Part shown: piece after piece, positions 16,800 to 25,491 of the stretch
How positions within the stretch are numbered: position 1 is the stretch's first letter
How the letters are laid out: the number at the start of each line of letters is the position of its first letter
NCBI GenBank assembly: GCA_937873695.1
Contig: CALMYL010000012.1
Coordinates: 1-64,000, forward strand
Source: an uncultured Ignavibacteria bacterium
GTDB taxonomy: Bacteria > Bacteroidota > Ignavibacteria > Tepidaquicellales > OLB5
Direction of reading: 5' to 3'
Length of the DNA stretch: 64,000 nt
The notes under the pieces: model-generated
Told to the model about the DNA's origin: nothing
Databases searched by the model: none
What the model saw: only the letters and a program-made list of their open reading frames with translations
Program-made: the position numbers and the translations under genes

Positions 16800-18869
16800 T
16801 CACTTCACTAAAACCATTCTCTTCGATTCACTAAACTCACCGCTTACCAGCTTATAGAAATACACTCCGCTCGGCAGATTTGAGGCATCATAATCAACTT
16901 CGTATATACCGGGGGAGAGTTCTCCCTCTACCAGTTTGATAACTTCTTTCCCAAGCAGATCGAAAACTCTCAAATTGATTTTTGCGTTTTCACTTTTGCC
17001 TTTTGCCTTTACATCAAATTTTATTTTAGTTACCGGATTAAACGGATTCGGATAGTTTTGATACAGCGAAAATTCCCTGGGAATTTCACTGCCTATCTGC
17101 TGAATCCCGAATACATCCCAATTTTCATAATAGTACAATCCGCCCTTAATGTTGCCAAGTATCAAATCAGGATCAGTATCGCTGTTCAAGTCAACAATAA
17201 CGGGCACCGAATTCTGAAACGCATTTATTCCGGCATAATTTGATGTGACAAAAGTAAATGAAGGTGATGATATTGAACCTGTATTCCTGTAAAAAGCTAT
17301 TTGACCTAATCGGTTACCTACAAGCATATCAAGGTCACCGTCGCCGTCAAGATCACCCAATGTTGGCGAAGCGTCGTTACCGACATTCACCGATGCATAA
17401 TTGTTTGATATGAACTGAAAATTAAACGAAGCCGCGCTTCCGTTATTTTTGTAATAAGTTACTCTTCCGCTTGAATTTCCCGCCAGCAGGTCAAGATCAC
17501 CGTCATTATCAATATCAGCAAGGCAGGGAGCGCTTGCCTGCGAGAGATTCATCGTATCCATTTGCGAAGCGGTAAGCGTGAAGATAGGGTTAGCAATTGT
17601 ACCGGTATTTCTAAAGAATTTTAACCGCGCAAGCGAATAATATCCCAGCACCATATCCTTTTTGCCGTCACCATCAAGATCACCAATCGCAGGAGCGAAA
17701 TTGAAATTTGAAATGGCAAGCGGCAGGCTGTCATCCACTAATGTATATGCAGGTGCTGTTGATGTTCCTGTATTCCTGTAGAATCCCACCGAACGGTCAC
17801 AACCCACGAAAAGGTCTTTATCACCATCGTTATCAATATCCCCAAATGATGGATAACTATATGAACCCAGATCAGCTGATAAAATAAAGTTATCGGTTAT
17901 TTTGGAAAAAGAAGGATTATTCAGAGGACCCATATTTTTGTAGTAAACAAAATTATTGATCGTCTTTGAACCGATAAGCACACCTATAAAAAAATCATTT
18001 CTGCCATCATTATCAATATCATAAATGCCGGGCATATTAAACCCGCCGCTGAAATAATAATTCGGCGGGGGAGAGTTTGTGTCAATAACATTCCACTGGA
18101 AATTCTGTGCTGTACCGGTATTCTTAATGAAATAAATACTGAGCCCGAAAAGGTCACCCCAGAAAAGATCTTTATCATTATCGCCGTCAATATCACCGAA
18201 CATTATTGAACTTGCGCCGTGTTTAGGGTCATCGGCACCGCCGACTATCAGTATATTGGCGAACCTTGCAGTAATGAATTTATAACTAAAGTTCTGCACT
18301 GAACCGATATTTTGATAATAAGTTACTTCACCCGTTGAGCTTCCCGTAAGGAAATCCTGGTCACCATCGCCGTCAATATCAACTATTGTGGGAATACTTG
18401 CTGACTCACTTCCCATGTATTCACCAATATCCGTTTTTACACCATATAATTGCAAAGAAAAAGCTGGATTGGATAACGTACCTGTATTTTTATAATAGCG
18501 CACCCGCTGTGAGTCACCCCCGCAGAAAAGGTCAATATCGCTGTCTCCGTCCAGATCAGCGAACTTAAACCAGTACCTGATGTTCAAACCCTGGTATCTT
18601 GTTGAGTGCAGCCTGAATAGCGGAACAGAAGGCGAACCTTCGTTCTTATAAAAATTTAATGTTGTATCTCTGTCAAAAATAAACAGGTCAACATCGCCGT
18701 CACCATCAATATCCACAAACTGGTAACGGGGAATTTCAATCCCCCCGTTAAACGGATTAACAGAATTATTCCCGTTAATCGTAAAATTAATTCCATCAAA
18801 CCTTTGGTGAAGGTTCTGTGCAAACAATCCTGTTGTTATAAATAGTAATCCTAAAAATATTCTTTTCAT
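16800..18869 (-). CDS. FG-GAP/VCBS-repeat secreted protein with T9SS sorting domain
   Basis: A 689-residue protein with an N-terminal signal peptide (FLGLLFITTGLFAQ). It carries about ten FG-GAP/VCBS repeats with calcium-binding loops such as DIDGDGDVDLF, DLDGDSDIDLF, DIDNDGDKDLF, DLDGDGKKDMV and DLDGDGDLDML, alternating with 'YYKNTGT' strands. This predicts a seven- or eight-bladed calcium-stabilised propeller at the cell surface. The last about 90 residues are the type IX sorting domain (YQNYPNPFNPVTKIKF ... PSGVYFYKL ... SESKRMVLVK). A lysine-rich insert KAKGKSENAKIN inside that domain is encoded by a TTTTGCC-repeat phrase of a kind also found in the spacer at 16695. No substrate is known; integrin-like adhesion is possible. 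Confidence 0.88.
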   Translation of the reverse strand: MKRIFLGLLFITTGLFAQNLHQRFDGINFTINGNNSVNPFNGGIEIPRYQFVDIDGDGDVDLFIFDRDTTLNFYKNEGSPSVPLFRLHSTRYQGLNIRYWFKFADLDGDSDIDLFCGGDSQRVRYYKNTGTLSNPAFSLQLYGVKTDIGEYMGSESASIPTIVDIDGDGDQDFLTGSSTGEVTYYQNIGSVQNFSYKFITARFANILIVGGADDPKHGASSIMFGDIDGDNDKDLFWGDLFGLSIYFIKNTGTAQNFQWNVIDTNSPPPNYYFSGGFNMPGIYDIDNDGRNDFFIGVLIGSKTINNFVYYKNMGPLNNPSFSKITDNFILSADLGSYSYPSFGDIDNDGDKDLFVGCDRSVGFYRNTGTSTAPAYTLVDDSLPLAISNFNFAPAIGDLDGDGKKDMVLGYYSLARLKFFRNTGTIANPIFTLTASQMDTMNLSQASAPCLADIDNDGDLDLLAGNSSGRVTYYKNNGSAASFNFQFISNNYASVNVGNDASPTLGDLDGDGDLDMLVGNRLGQIAFYRNTGSISSPSFTFVTSNYAGINAFQNSVPVIVDLNSDTDPDLILGNIKGGLYYYENWDVFGIQQIGSEIPREFSLYQNYPNPFNPVTKIKFDVKAKGKSENAKINLRVFDLLGKEVIKLVEGELSPGIYEVDYDASNLPSGVYFYKLVSGEFSESKRMVLVK

Positions 18870-18973
18870 ATTATGGCGAAATTATGTCAAAATTTGAATT
18901 GTAACAATCTATATAAAAATATACTGTTCCCTGAATAATTTGATGATATTAACAGGTTTAACATAAGAGTGCA

Positions 18974-19001
18974 TAAAAAAAATCCCGCTTTAACAGCGGG
19001 A
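18974..19001 (-). terminator. Intrinsic terminator of the DUF6600-like gene
   Basis: TCCCGCT (18983-18989) pairs with AGCGGGA (18995-19001) around TTAAC, and on the minus strand is followed by at least eight T. It begins 14 bases after the stop at 19015. Confidence 0.9.
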
Positions 19002-19014
19002 CCAAAATTATAGA

Positions 19015-20052
19015 TTACTTATTTCTGTTTGGAGGGGGCAGATTCCTGTTCTTTTTCTTGCGGATTATCTTCTTCACTTTCTCGCTTTTACGGAATTTAT
19101 CAGGTTTGCCTTTCTGGAATTTGTGACCGCCTGAACGGTCAAAAGTTTCTTTCGCTACTGTTATTTCGTTTTCACCAATAATTGTGTTATTTTTCCCTTT
19201 GGAAAATCTTAATCTCTTACGGTTGAATTTTTTGCCGGTCTTCTCTTCTATCTTATTTACATCCGGACCCCTAGTAATTATCATGTCATCTTCTGCCGTG
19301 ATGCTGGTTATGCCTGTAGAATTCCTTATCAGACCAGAATTTTCGTTCTGTGAACTGATCTTTGCCGGTGTGATATCGCTCACAAAGGTATTGTTATCCG
19401 CAAATATCCAGTCAGCATCTTTGTTGCTGTATGTGTAATTTTTTTCCGTTATACCTGATTCACTTTTCCATTTTGCCTTCGGTGAAAGCGCCACCCAGCC
19501 GACGTGATTGCCGTCATTTGTAACTTTCCATCTAACCCAGGCGGGAGCCCATGTGTAACCGGGCAGCCATACCCATCCGTACTTGGGTGAGTTCCACCAC
19601 CTGCCGTAGTTGTATGTGGAATTGCCCCATTTATCATTTGATACCCAAAGCCAGCCATGATCCGTATATTCCCACTTGCCGTTTGAATACGGCTTCCAGT
19701 TATTTTCAACACTTGGTTTCCAGATGAATAAAAATTCATCATCCTCGTAGTACGCAGATGAATATCTGCCTTCACCTTCGCCGTCACTAAGGTCTTCATC
19801 AATATCTTCTTTTGTGATCTGGATCCACTCACCCATAGGCGAAAGAACATCATAAAAAGACTGGAATGAAACTGTGTTCATATACAGGTTCTCTTCACTG
19901 TCCGGCGGCTCATTTAAAGATATATCAATATCTCTGATCTTTTCCAGCAGGCTATCCTGGTTCTGTGAAAAGGAGGGCACGGTAAATAGGAACAGAGCAA
20001 GAATAGTGAATATACTGCCCTTATATATAGTATTTTTTAGCGCATAATGCAT
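19015..20052 (-). CDS. Secreted tryptophan-rich DUF6600-like protein
   Basis: A 345-residue exported protein with a signal peptide (about residues 8-30, ending FLFTVPSFSQ). The middle is a run of W- and Y-rich strands: WKPYSNGKWEYTDHGWLWVS, YNYGRWW, YGWVWLPGYTWAPAWVRW and HVGWVALSPKAKW. This is the pattern of DUF6600/'YXWGXW' repeat proteins found as periplasmic or lipoprotein-like factors in many Gram-negatives. The C-terminal third is low-complexity, very basic and rich in lysine and arginine, ending KKIIRKKKNRNLPPPNRNK, which may bind nucleic acid or anionic polymers. No function is established. It is transcribed alone, with its own terminator. Confidence 0.75.
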   Translation of the reverse strand: MHYALKNTIYKGSIFTILALFLFTVPSFSQNQDSLLEKIRDIDISLNEPPDSEENLYMNTVSFQSFYDVLSPMGEWIQITKEDIDEDLSDGEGEGRYSSAYYEDDEFLFIWKPSVENNWKPYSNGKWEYTDHGWLWVSNDKWGNSTYNYGRWWNSPKYGWVWLPGYTWAPAWVRWKVTNDGNHVGWVALSPKAKWKSESGITEKNYTYSNKDADWIFADNNTFVSDITPAKISSQNENSGLIRNSTGITSITAEDDMIITRGPDVNKIEEKTGKKFNRKRLRFSKGKNNTIIGENEITVAKETFDRSGGHKFQKGKPDKFRKSEKVKKIIRKKKNRNLPPPNRNK

Positions 20053-20113
20053 GATTTTTGCCTTATTTCGTGTTTTCTATAGGTTAGACAAGCTAAAGTT
20101 GTGAAAGTTTAAT

Positions 20114-20121
20114 CAAATATA
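20114..20121 (-). promoter_or_regulatory. TAnnTTTG -7 box for the DUF6600-like gene
   Basis: On the minus strand TATATTTG lies about 62 bases before the start codon at 20052. A -33 element is not evident. Confidence 0.4.
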
Positions 20122-20172
20122 CAAATAATTCAGGCATTTTGGGATAGGAGAAAGCAGCATGTGGAAGAAGAA

Positions 20173-21147
20173 TCAATTCAGGCGCTTGCGCTTGTTAAGG
20201 TATTCAAGCAGGGCAGTATCAAAAGGCGTTTCAGTGGAAAGTAAAACGTAATCTATGTTGTTCGAAAGGCATGCGGTCTTGTATGTATCAATGAATTCCT
20301 TAACTGCGTCCTGGTAAGAGTTCATTACTGATATCGGCTGCGAGAGCATTTCTTTGCTGGTTTCCATATCTTTAAAAATGGTGGGTGAGTCAATCGCGAA
20401 GCTCAATTCCAGCGGATCAAGAACCTGGAATACTATCACTTCATTTTTCTTGTGGCGAAAATGCTTCAGAGCGTTTACTACAGCTTTCTGGTCATCAAAA
20501 AGATCGCTCAATATTATTATCAAACCCCTGCGCTTTATTCTTTCGGCAACAATGTTCAGTGCAGATGCAGTGTTTGTTTTTCCTGATGGAACAATTGCCG
20601 AAAGCTGGGTCAGTATCTGCTTCAGATTCTGGCTTGTGGCTTTCGGTGGAATAAATGTCCTTATAGCTTCATCATATACAACAAGTCCCGCAGCATCCTT
20701 CTGAAAGTTCATAAGCACCGCCAGCGATGCCGCAACATAAGTTGCGTATTCAAGTTTTGTGATATTGCTTCTATGGGGTGTCCTCTGCGGTTCTTTTCTT
20801 CTGAACAATTTGCCAAACGGTGATCTTGGTGCAAGCGTGCTATCGGATGAACGGAAATGCATGGAGCGGCTTGAGTCAACAATAAGGTATGACTTTAAAT
20901 TCGTTTCTTCTTCAAATTGTTTGATATAATATCGGTCGGTCCTTCCAAGTATCTTCCAGTCAAGGTATTTAAGGTCATCGCCCGGCATATACTGGCGGTG
21001 CTCTGCAAATTCAACACTGAAGCCGTGGTAGGGTGATTTATGCAAACCGGCTATAAAACCTTCCACTACAAACTTGGCTTTAAGCTCAATATTTGCCAGC
21101 TTTGATATTACTGAAGGCTGGAGAAATTTTTTATAGTCGGTCTGCAA
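20173..21147 (-). CDS. DUF58 domain protein (vWA-like), MoxR-associated type
   Basis: A 324-residue DUF58 protein. The diagnostic EFAEHRQYMPGDDLKYLDWK occurs near residue 45, followed by IKQFEEETNLKSYLIVDSSRSM with the DxSxS metal-ion-dependent adhesion motif of von Willebrand A-like domains. Such proteins are usually coded beside a MoxR AAA ATPase and membrane vWA proteins, as in aerotolerance (Bat) loci, and are thought to help mature periplasmic or membrane complexes. None of these partners is next to it in this window. It has no membrane segment. The TPR lipoprotein gene lies about 70 bases upstream in sequence order (lower strand 3' side). Confidence 0.88.
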   Translation of the reverse strand: MQTDYKKFLQPSVISKLANIELKAKFVVEGFIAGLHKSPYHGFSVEFAEHRQYMPGDDLKYLDWKILGRTDRYYIKQFEEETNLKSYLIVDSSRSMHFRSSDSTLAPRSPFGKLFRRKEPQRTPHRSNITKLEYATYVAASLAVLMNFQKDAAGLVVYDEAIRTFIPPKATSQNLKQILTQLSAIVPSGKTNTASALNIVAERIKRRGLIIILSDLFDDQKAVVNALKHFRHKKNEVIVFQVLDPLELSFAIDSPTIFKDMETSKEMLSQPISVMNSYQDAVKEFIDTYKTACLSNNIDYVLLSTETPFDTALLEYLNKRKRLN

Positions 21148-21219
21148 TATTTTTCGGAGTTATTGTATAATATAATATAGTTAACTCCGGTTATCTTTTA
21201 TTTGTTTCCTTTTTTATTA

Positions 21220-21906
21220 TTACGGATTCTTTTTGGTATCGTTGTCTGTCGGATTCCCGTCCGGATCAGTCTCTGTCTTGGGCGCTTCTTTCTTAACTTC
21301 GTCTTTCTTTACGTCTTCCTTTTTGGCGTCATCTTTTTTCGGTGTTTCCTGTTTAACCGAATCCTTGGAAGTGTTCTTGATGATATCTTCAATTGACCTG
21401 TTCTCATCAAGCATCTGCAGCATCATTCTTGCTGATTCACTCATTTTTTCATTGGGGTCTTCGTCTTTGGGATATTTATCCAGGAACTTTTTGTAATTCT
21501 CCTTCGCTTTATCCTTGTTCTTCAGCATCTCATCATATATAAAGGCTACCATGAACATTCCGTATTTTGATTCTTTGGTTGCGGGATGTTTTTGAGTCAG
21601 CTCTTCATAATATTTTATTGCATTGGGATAGTCTCTCAAATTATCCACATAGATCTTGGCAATACTGCTGTATACTTCAGGCGCCTTCTGTGAAGAGGGA
21701 TATTCTGTCAAAAACTTCTTGTACATCTCTACAGCTTCGCCGTATCCTTTTTTAGCCTCTTCAGGTTTGTTCTCCGTATCCAGCTTTTTTGCTTCTTCAA
21801 GTTTGTTTTTAGCTGCCAGCAGAATTGAATCTTCTGATTCCTTTGAACATGCCGTTAACAGCAGCGCGGGAATTAAAATCAGTAACAGGATCTTCAGTTT
21901 TTGCAT
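21220..21906 (-). CDS. TPR lipoprotein (BamD/YbgF-like)
   Basis: A 228-residue lipoprotein. The signal peptide ends in the lipobox LLTAC, giving a lipid-modified Cys at about residue 20. Residues 25-165 are tetratricopeptide-type helices with motifs such as AVEMYKKFLTEYPSSQKAPE, AIKYYEELTQKHPATKES and AKENYKKFLDKYPKDEDP, as in BamD and YbgF/CpoB. The C-terminus is a low-complexity tail of repeated KKDDAKKEDVKKDEVKKE. It should sit in the inner leaflet of the outer membrane or face the periplasm. It could serve envelope assembly, but there is no bam or tol gene beside it. It lies upstream of the DUF58 gene on the same strand. Confidence 0.8.
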   Translation of the reverse strand: MQKLKILLLILIPALLLTACSKESEDSILLAAKNKLEEAKKLDTENKPEEAKKGYGEAVEMYKKFLTEYPSSQKAPEVYSSIAKIYVDNLRDYPNAIKYYEELTQKHPATKESKYGMFMVAFIYDEMLKNKDKAKENYKKFLDKYPKDEDPNEKMSESARMMLQMLDENRSIEDIIKNTSKDSVKQETPKKDDAKKEDVKKDEVKKEAPKTETDPDGNPTDNDTKKNP

Positions 21907-22025
21907 AGTTTTTAAGCGGGTTTAGGTTATTTTTTAATAATTATACAAAACTATCAATATTCATCAAAACTTTCAATGAATGTGTTTTTCCTATAAAATG
22001 ATTGACCTTGGTAATTTGTGATTTG

Positions 22026-22236
22026 CCACGACCTTCAGGTCGTGGATTAAATGCTTATATAAAATGGGGCTTTAGCCCCAGACTATATAAACCCATCAAG
22101 GCTACTTCTTTCACTTCGTTCAATAAGTGAAGAAAACCCGGAGTCTATTTGATTCTCAACCTCCCGTCTAAAGTCCGGGGCTATATACATTAAGTATCAT
22201 TTTTACTTACGTAGTGTCAGGTTTGTAACCTGACAC
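22026..22236. repeat. Spacer with paired palindromes and a GTGTCAGGTT hairpin
   Basis: The 440-base spacer between the lipoprotein and dinB holds no gene. CCACGACCTT..AGGTCGTGG (22026-22045) and TGGGGCTTTAGCCCCA (22065-22080) form one two-hairpin unit. A separate perfect hairpin, GTGTCAGGTT-TGT-AACCTGACAC, lies at 22214-22236; the same GTGTCAGGT stem recurs after clpC at 37855. Confidence 0.7.
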
Positions 22237-22345
22237 ATTTGCGGGGCAAATTGAGCACCTCAATCCGGCTTAAAATTCTGTTTTAGATTATAAACCTGAA
22301 ATTACGAAGGATTTCTTTGCGTCTTTGCGTGAAGTACTTGATGAA

Positions 22346-23665
22346 TCAGCTGTTACCCAGCCCCAGGCGGATTATATTCTCTCCGTATTTATCCTTAAGC
22401 AGGTCAATTTGTTTGTAGGGAATAAGATGGTCACGGTTGAACATATCAAGGTTATATGCTGATACTTTGAAGAGGTCATATACAAAAATGCCGAATGTTC
22501 GGATCTTATGGAACGGGTCAGGCTGCGGAAGGCGTTTGTAAATTTCCATGGCGTTGTGGTAAAGCTCTTTTTCGCTATTGGTCGCGTGGCAAAGCCTGAC
22601 CTTGTCTCCTCGGTAACCAAGATCTTCGTAACGCAATGAAAGCCCTATGTGATCTGCGATCAGATCTTTCGCCCGCATTCTGCGGCAGACATATTCAGTC
22701 ATACGTTTTATTTCAGCCTCGGCTTTATGGTTTTCAAATATAGCGGTCGATAGTGTATGGTTATGGTTAAATGATTTTTCAACCCGCTCGCCGCTTGCGG
22801 CATTAATGCCGCTGGTATCTTCGCCTCTTGCGATCTTGCGCAGTATAACCCCGTTGATTCCAAACTCCTTATGCACCGCATGCAGATTTGAATTCGCCAG
22901 CTCGCCAATTGTGCGGATCCCGAGTGAATGCATCCTTATTTCGTTGCGGTGCCCAATACCCCACATTTTTTTTACGGGCAGGTTATGTATTACATCAATG
23001 TTTTCTTCTCTTACTATAAATAGTCCGTTGGGCTTATTTAGCTTTGTCGCCATTTTGGCATAAGATTTATTAAACGAGAGTCCGATCGAAACCGTAAGAT
23101 TCTCAATTCTTCTGATCATTGTTTTCAGCTTCCATGCGAACTTTGCGGCATCAAAGTAATCCTTAACAACGGGAGTGATATCAAGGAAACATTCATCAAT
23201 GCTGTATTGCTCCACGCAGTCCTCCGGCAGCAGCTCAAGCAGATGCTCAATGATATTCTGTGTAATTGCTTCGTACTTTGTACCGTAAGAGGGAAGCGAA
23301 ATTAGCTCAGGACAGAGCCTTTTCGCATCCACAACCGACATTCCTATTTCAACACCTTTTGCGCGGGCTTCATAACTTGCAGTCATTATGATCCCGCGGT
23401 TACCTTCACCGCCGCCGACCGATACAGGCTTGCCTTTAAGTTTGGGGTTATCCCTTTGTTCGACCTGCGCGAAGAACGCGTCGAGATCAAGATGTATAAA
23501 AAACCTGTTGCGGTTCTTATCAATTTTATGATTGAGATCTTTATGGTGCGGAAAGCAATAAGATGCCATCATCCTTACACGCTTGAACATGTGCGATGGA
23601 CGCGATGCATCCCTTGGGATGAAGAACGAGGAGCTTAATTTTCCGTTATTTTTTGATGTATGCAT
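22346..23665 (-). CDS. dinB: DNA polymerase IV (Y-family translesion polymerase)
   Basis: This Y-family polymerase copies damaged templates with low fidelity. Palm motifs are FIHLDLDAFFAQVEQRDNP, with the first metal-binding Asp, and SIDECFLDIT, with the Asp-Glu pair; KPVSVGGGEG and YEARAKGV lie between. The helix-hairpin region reads KKMWGIGHR, followed by the little-finger domain. Counting from 23665 the protein is 439 aa, about 50 residues longer than usual before the first motif. That extension (MHTSKNNGKLSSSFFIPRDA...) is atypical, so the true start may be an internal ATG, for example near MASYCFPHH. No SOS box is seen upstream. The lexA gene lies 640 bases away on the same strand. Confidence 0.92.
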   Translation of the reverse strand: MHTSKNNGKLSSSFFIPRDASRPSHMFKRVRMMASYCFPHHKDLNHKIDKNRNRFFIHLDLDAFFAQVEQRDNPKLKGKPVSVGGGEGNRGIIMTASYEARAKGVEIGMSVVDAKRLCPELISLPSYGTKYEAITQNIIEHLLELLPEDCVEQYSIDECFLDITPVVKDYFDAAKFAWKLKTMIRRIENLTVSIGLSFNKSYAKMATKLNKPNGLFIVREENIDVIHNLPVKKMWGIGHRNEIRMHSLGIRTIGELANSNLHAVHKEFGINGVILRKIARGEDTSGINAASGERVEKSFNHNHTLSTAIFENHKAEAEIKRMTEYVCRRMRAKDLIADHIGLSLRYEDLGYRGDKVRLCHATNSEKELYHNAMEIYKRLPQPDPFHKIRTFGIFVYDLFKVSAYNLDMFNRDHLIPYKQIDLLKDKYGENIIRLGLGNS

Positions 23666-23746
23666 TTGTAATCCTGAACGAAGTGAAGGGTCCCATTCGG
23701 TTTGCTTCAGGTGCTATCTTGCTAATATAAAATACTGACTTTGTGC

Positions 23747-23805
23747 GACCCCGTTAGGGTCAATTATTCACCTCACCCCCGGCCCCTCTCCTGCAAGGAG
23801 AGGGG
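23747..23805. repeat. GACCC palindrome and CCCCTCTCCT hairpin upstream of dinB
   Basis: GACCC-CGTTA-GGGTC (23747-23761), preceded by TGTGC, is a shortened member of the TGTGCGACCCC family. CCCCTCTCCT-GCA-AGGAGAGGGG (23783-23805) is a perfect 10-bp hairpin related to the one inserted in the T9SS sorting domains at 52107 and 55646. Confidence 0.65.
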
Positions 23806-23882
23806 AGAGGAGAGGAGTCCGAAAACTTATGTATATACTTCATTGTTTGATGATCTTGATGTCTGTTATACATCCCACCCCC

Positions 23883-23909
23883 AAAAACGCACCGGTGGTG
23901 CGTTTTTTT
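23883..23909 (-). terminator. Bidirectional intrinsic terminator
   Basis: AAAAACGCACC (23883-23893) pairs with GGTGCGTTTTT (23897-23907), with T-runs on both strands. On the minus strand it would end the lexA transcript about 400 bases past its stop. Confidence 0.55.
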
Positions 23910-23981
23910 AAGAAGCAGAAATCTTTGCGGGATAATCTTCTGCTGCTTTAGCGGGGTGAAAAAATAATTTATGAGATAGTC

Positions 23982-24158
23982 CACGACTTCAGCCGTGAAT
24001 GAAAGAATCGATATTTAATCAAAACCGTTTTAACGGTTTCATGGAGTTTATGATTTTCGTTCTGCCTGTAATTATTGTGGCTCTCTTTGTGCGACCCCTC
24101 AGGGGTCGTGAATAAATTACAGATTCATTTCTATAAATATGTGACCCCTACGGGGTCA
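23982..24158. repeat. Two two-hairpin units downstream of lexA
   Basis: The first unit is an imperfect CACGACTTCAGCCGTG (23982-23997) plus AAACCGTTTTAACGGTTT (24022-24039). The second is CGACCCCTCAGGGGTCG (24092-24108) plus TGACCCCTACGGGGTCA (24142-24158), joined by a linker ending CTATAAATATG. The second unit has the same design as those flanking the transposase at 47-48 kb. Together with the neighbouring hairpins they fill the 640-base dinB-lexA spacer; no gene is visible there. Confidence 0.75.
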
Positions 24159-24304
24159 ATTATACGCTTCTCATAATCTTTCTTTTGCATTTTTTTCTAT
24201 TCACTTCATGTAGCTTTCAAACAATATGCTCTTCTGAAAGTTGAATATATGAAATCCATATTTACTAATTTGGCATTTGGATTTTGTCATTTGACATTTT
24301 GCTT

Positions 24305-24925
24305 TTACAAAGCCGTAAAATCTCTCGTCAATCCCACCACTATACCAAGTATCTTAAACGGCCTGTGTATCGGATCATACTTATTATTTGCCGGCTGGAG
24401 GTAGGGCTTTCCGCCGCCTGTTTTAAATACCTTAACGGTTACTTCATCATCAAGCAGGGCTACTACAATTTCGCCGTCGTTGGCGGTATTTTGTTTGCGG
24501 ACGATCAGCTTATCGCGCTCAACAATTTTTTTATCGGTCATACTGTCACCGCGCACTGTAACGGCGAACAATTCACCTGCGGAGCGTTTAGGTCTATCAA
24601 CTGTAATATATCCCTCAATATTATTATCAGCAAAAATGGGCTCGCCGGCAGCTACGCTGCCATATAATGGAATGGTAATCATAGCCGTACTGCCGTGAAT
24701 TATTTCCGCATCTGGGGCGGATTTTATCCTCAACCCCCGCGCAATACCTTCGGAGCGTTCAAGGGCATCCTTCTTTATAAGCGCTGTGACTGTCTGCTGA
24801 ATAGCGTTAACATTCACGCCAAAATGCTCCGCAATTTCTTTGTAGGTTGGGGAGTATAAATGTTCCTTAGTGAAGCGGCTTATAAAATCCGCCACCTTCT
24901 GCTGGTTTTTAGTGAGCTTTTTCAT
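24305..24925 (-). CDS. lexA: LexA repressor (SOS regulator)
   Basis: LexA represses DNA-damage genes and cleaves itself when stimulated by RecA filaments. The 206-residue protein starts MKKLTKNQQKVADFI, with a winged helix including SPTYKEIAEHFGVNVNAIQQ. The C-terminal peptidase domain has the Ala-Gly cleavage site in GSVAAGEP, the nucleophile in VRGDSMTD and the general-base lysine in DEVTVKVF. An operator-like palindrome lies 116 bases upstream, so autoregulation is likely. The recognition helix is close enough to the E. coli type to fit the CTGT-ACAG operator found here, though Bacteroidetes LexA sites vary; that match is inference. dinB lies downstream on the same strand. Confidence 0.93.
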   Translation of the reverse strand: MKKLTKNQQKVADFISRFTKEHLYSPTYKEIAEHFGVNVNAIQQTVTALIKKDALERSEGIARGLRIKSAPDAEIIHGSTAMITIPLYGSVAAGEPIFADNNIEGYITVDRPKRSAGELFAVTVRGDSMTDKKIVERDKLIVRKQNTANDGEIVVALLDDEVTVKVFKTGGGKPYLQPANNKYDPIHRPFKILGIVVGLTRDFTAL

Positions 24926-25024
24926 TTAATATCTTCTCCCGATATCCTGGATAAACGCACCTTTGCGAGGAGCGAAGCGACGAAGCAATCTTATTGTAAA
25001 TGCCATTTTTTTGATGTTAATTTA

Positions 25025-25058
25025 TACTGTATATAATTACACTGTATAAATATACAGT
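25025..25058. promoter_or_regulatory. SOS (LexA) box, with an adjacent half site
   Basis: ACTGTATAAATATACAGT (25041-25058) is nearly the E. coli SOS consensus CTGT-N8-ACAG with an AT-rich centre. TACTGTATAT (25025-25034) is a perfect left half-site next to it. The site lies between lexA (minus strand, start 24925) and the small gene at 25492 (plus strand), so it could control either. Confidence 0.75.
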
Positions 25059-25160
25059 ATTTTTAAGGAGAAGTCAAGCAAAAAATAATAGAATTTTTTG
25101 CAGGGAATTTACAGGGTAATTTTGAGCGGAAGAAGGAGATTCCAATATTATATTTAAGTT

Positions 25161-25264
25161 CGACCCCTAAAGGGGTCATGATTTAGCTGCGAATTTTTTT
25201 CTATAAATATGTGACCCCTCCGGGGTCAGGTAATTCACAATTAGCCCACGGCTTCAGCCGTGGG
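25161..25264. repeat. GACCCC two-hairpin unit and a CCCACGGC hairpin
   Basis: GACCCCTAAAGGGGTC (25162-25177) and TGACCCCTCCGGGGTCA (25212-25228), with a linker containing CTATAAATATG, repeat the design of 24092-24158. CCCACGGC-TTCA-GCCGTGGG (25245-25264) follows and belongs to the CTTNAG-centred family. Confidence 0.75.
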
Positions 25265-25310
25265 AATGAAATATTGTTATGATAATTTAAATTGACTTGG
25301 TCAAAAGATA

Positions 25311-25405
25311 CTCGTTCCACGAAACCGGCTGCATTAATATTCACTGAATCCCTGAGTCTTCGACTTTCTGGTAAACATTATAGATACTATTATTCGTGGT
25401 ACGAG
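25311..25405. repeat. Fifth terminal-inverted-repeat element, 95 bp
   Basis: The ends CTCGTTCCACGAA (25311-25323) and TTCGTGGTACGAG (25393-25405) match those of the 93-bp elements at 15.1-15.6 kb, and TATAGATAC precedes the right end. The interior differs. Just downstream (25420-25475) is a short AT-rich run repeating ATTACTCATT. Confidence 0.75.
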
Positions 25406-25491
25406 AGTAAAACTTATTATTAATTACTCATTATTCATTGCTCATTACTCATTACTCATTACTCATTGTTAATTGTTATTTGATAATTGTT

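Noticed and set aside
23760-23984. 74-codon minus-strand frame upstream of dinB
   Set aside because: It runs through palindromic repeats and a terminator and gives a low-complexity product with no ribosome-binding site.
24284-24667. 127-codon frame opposite lexA
   Set aside because: It is antisense to a well-supported lexA gene and shows no family pattern.
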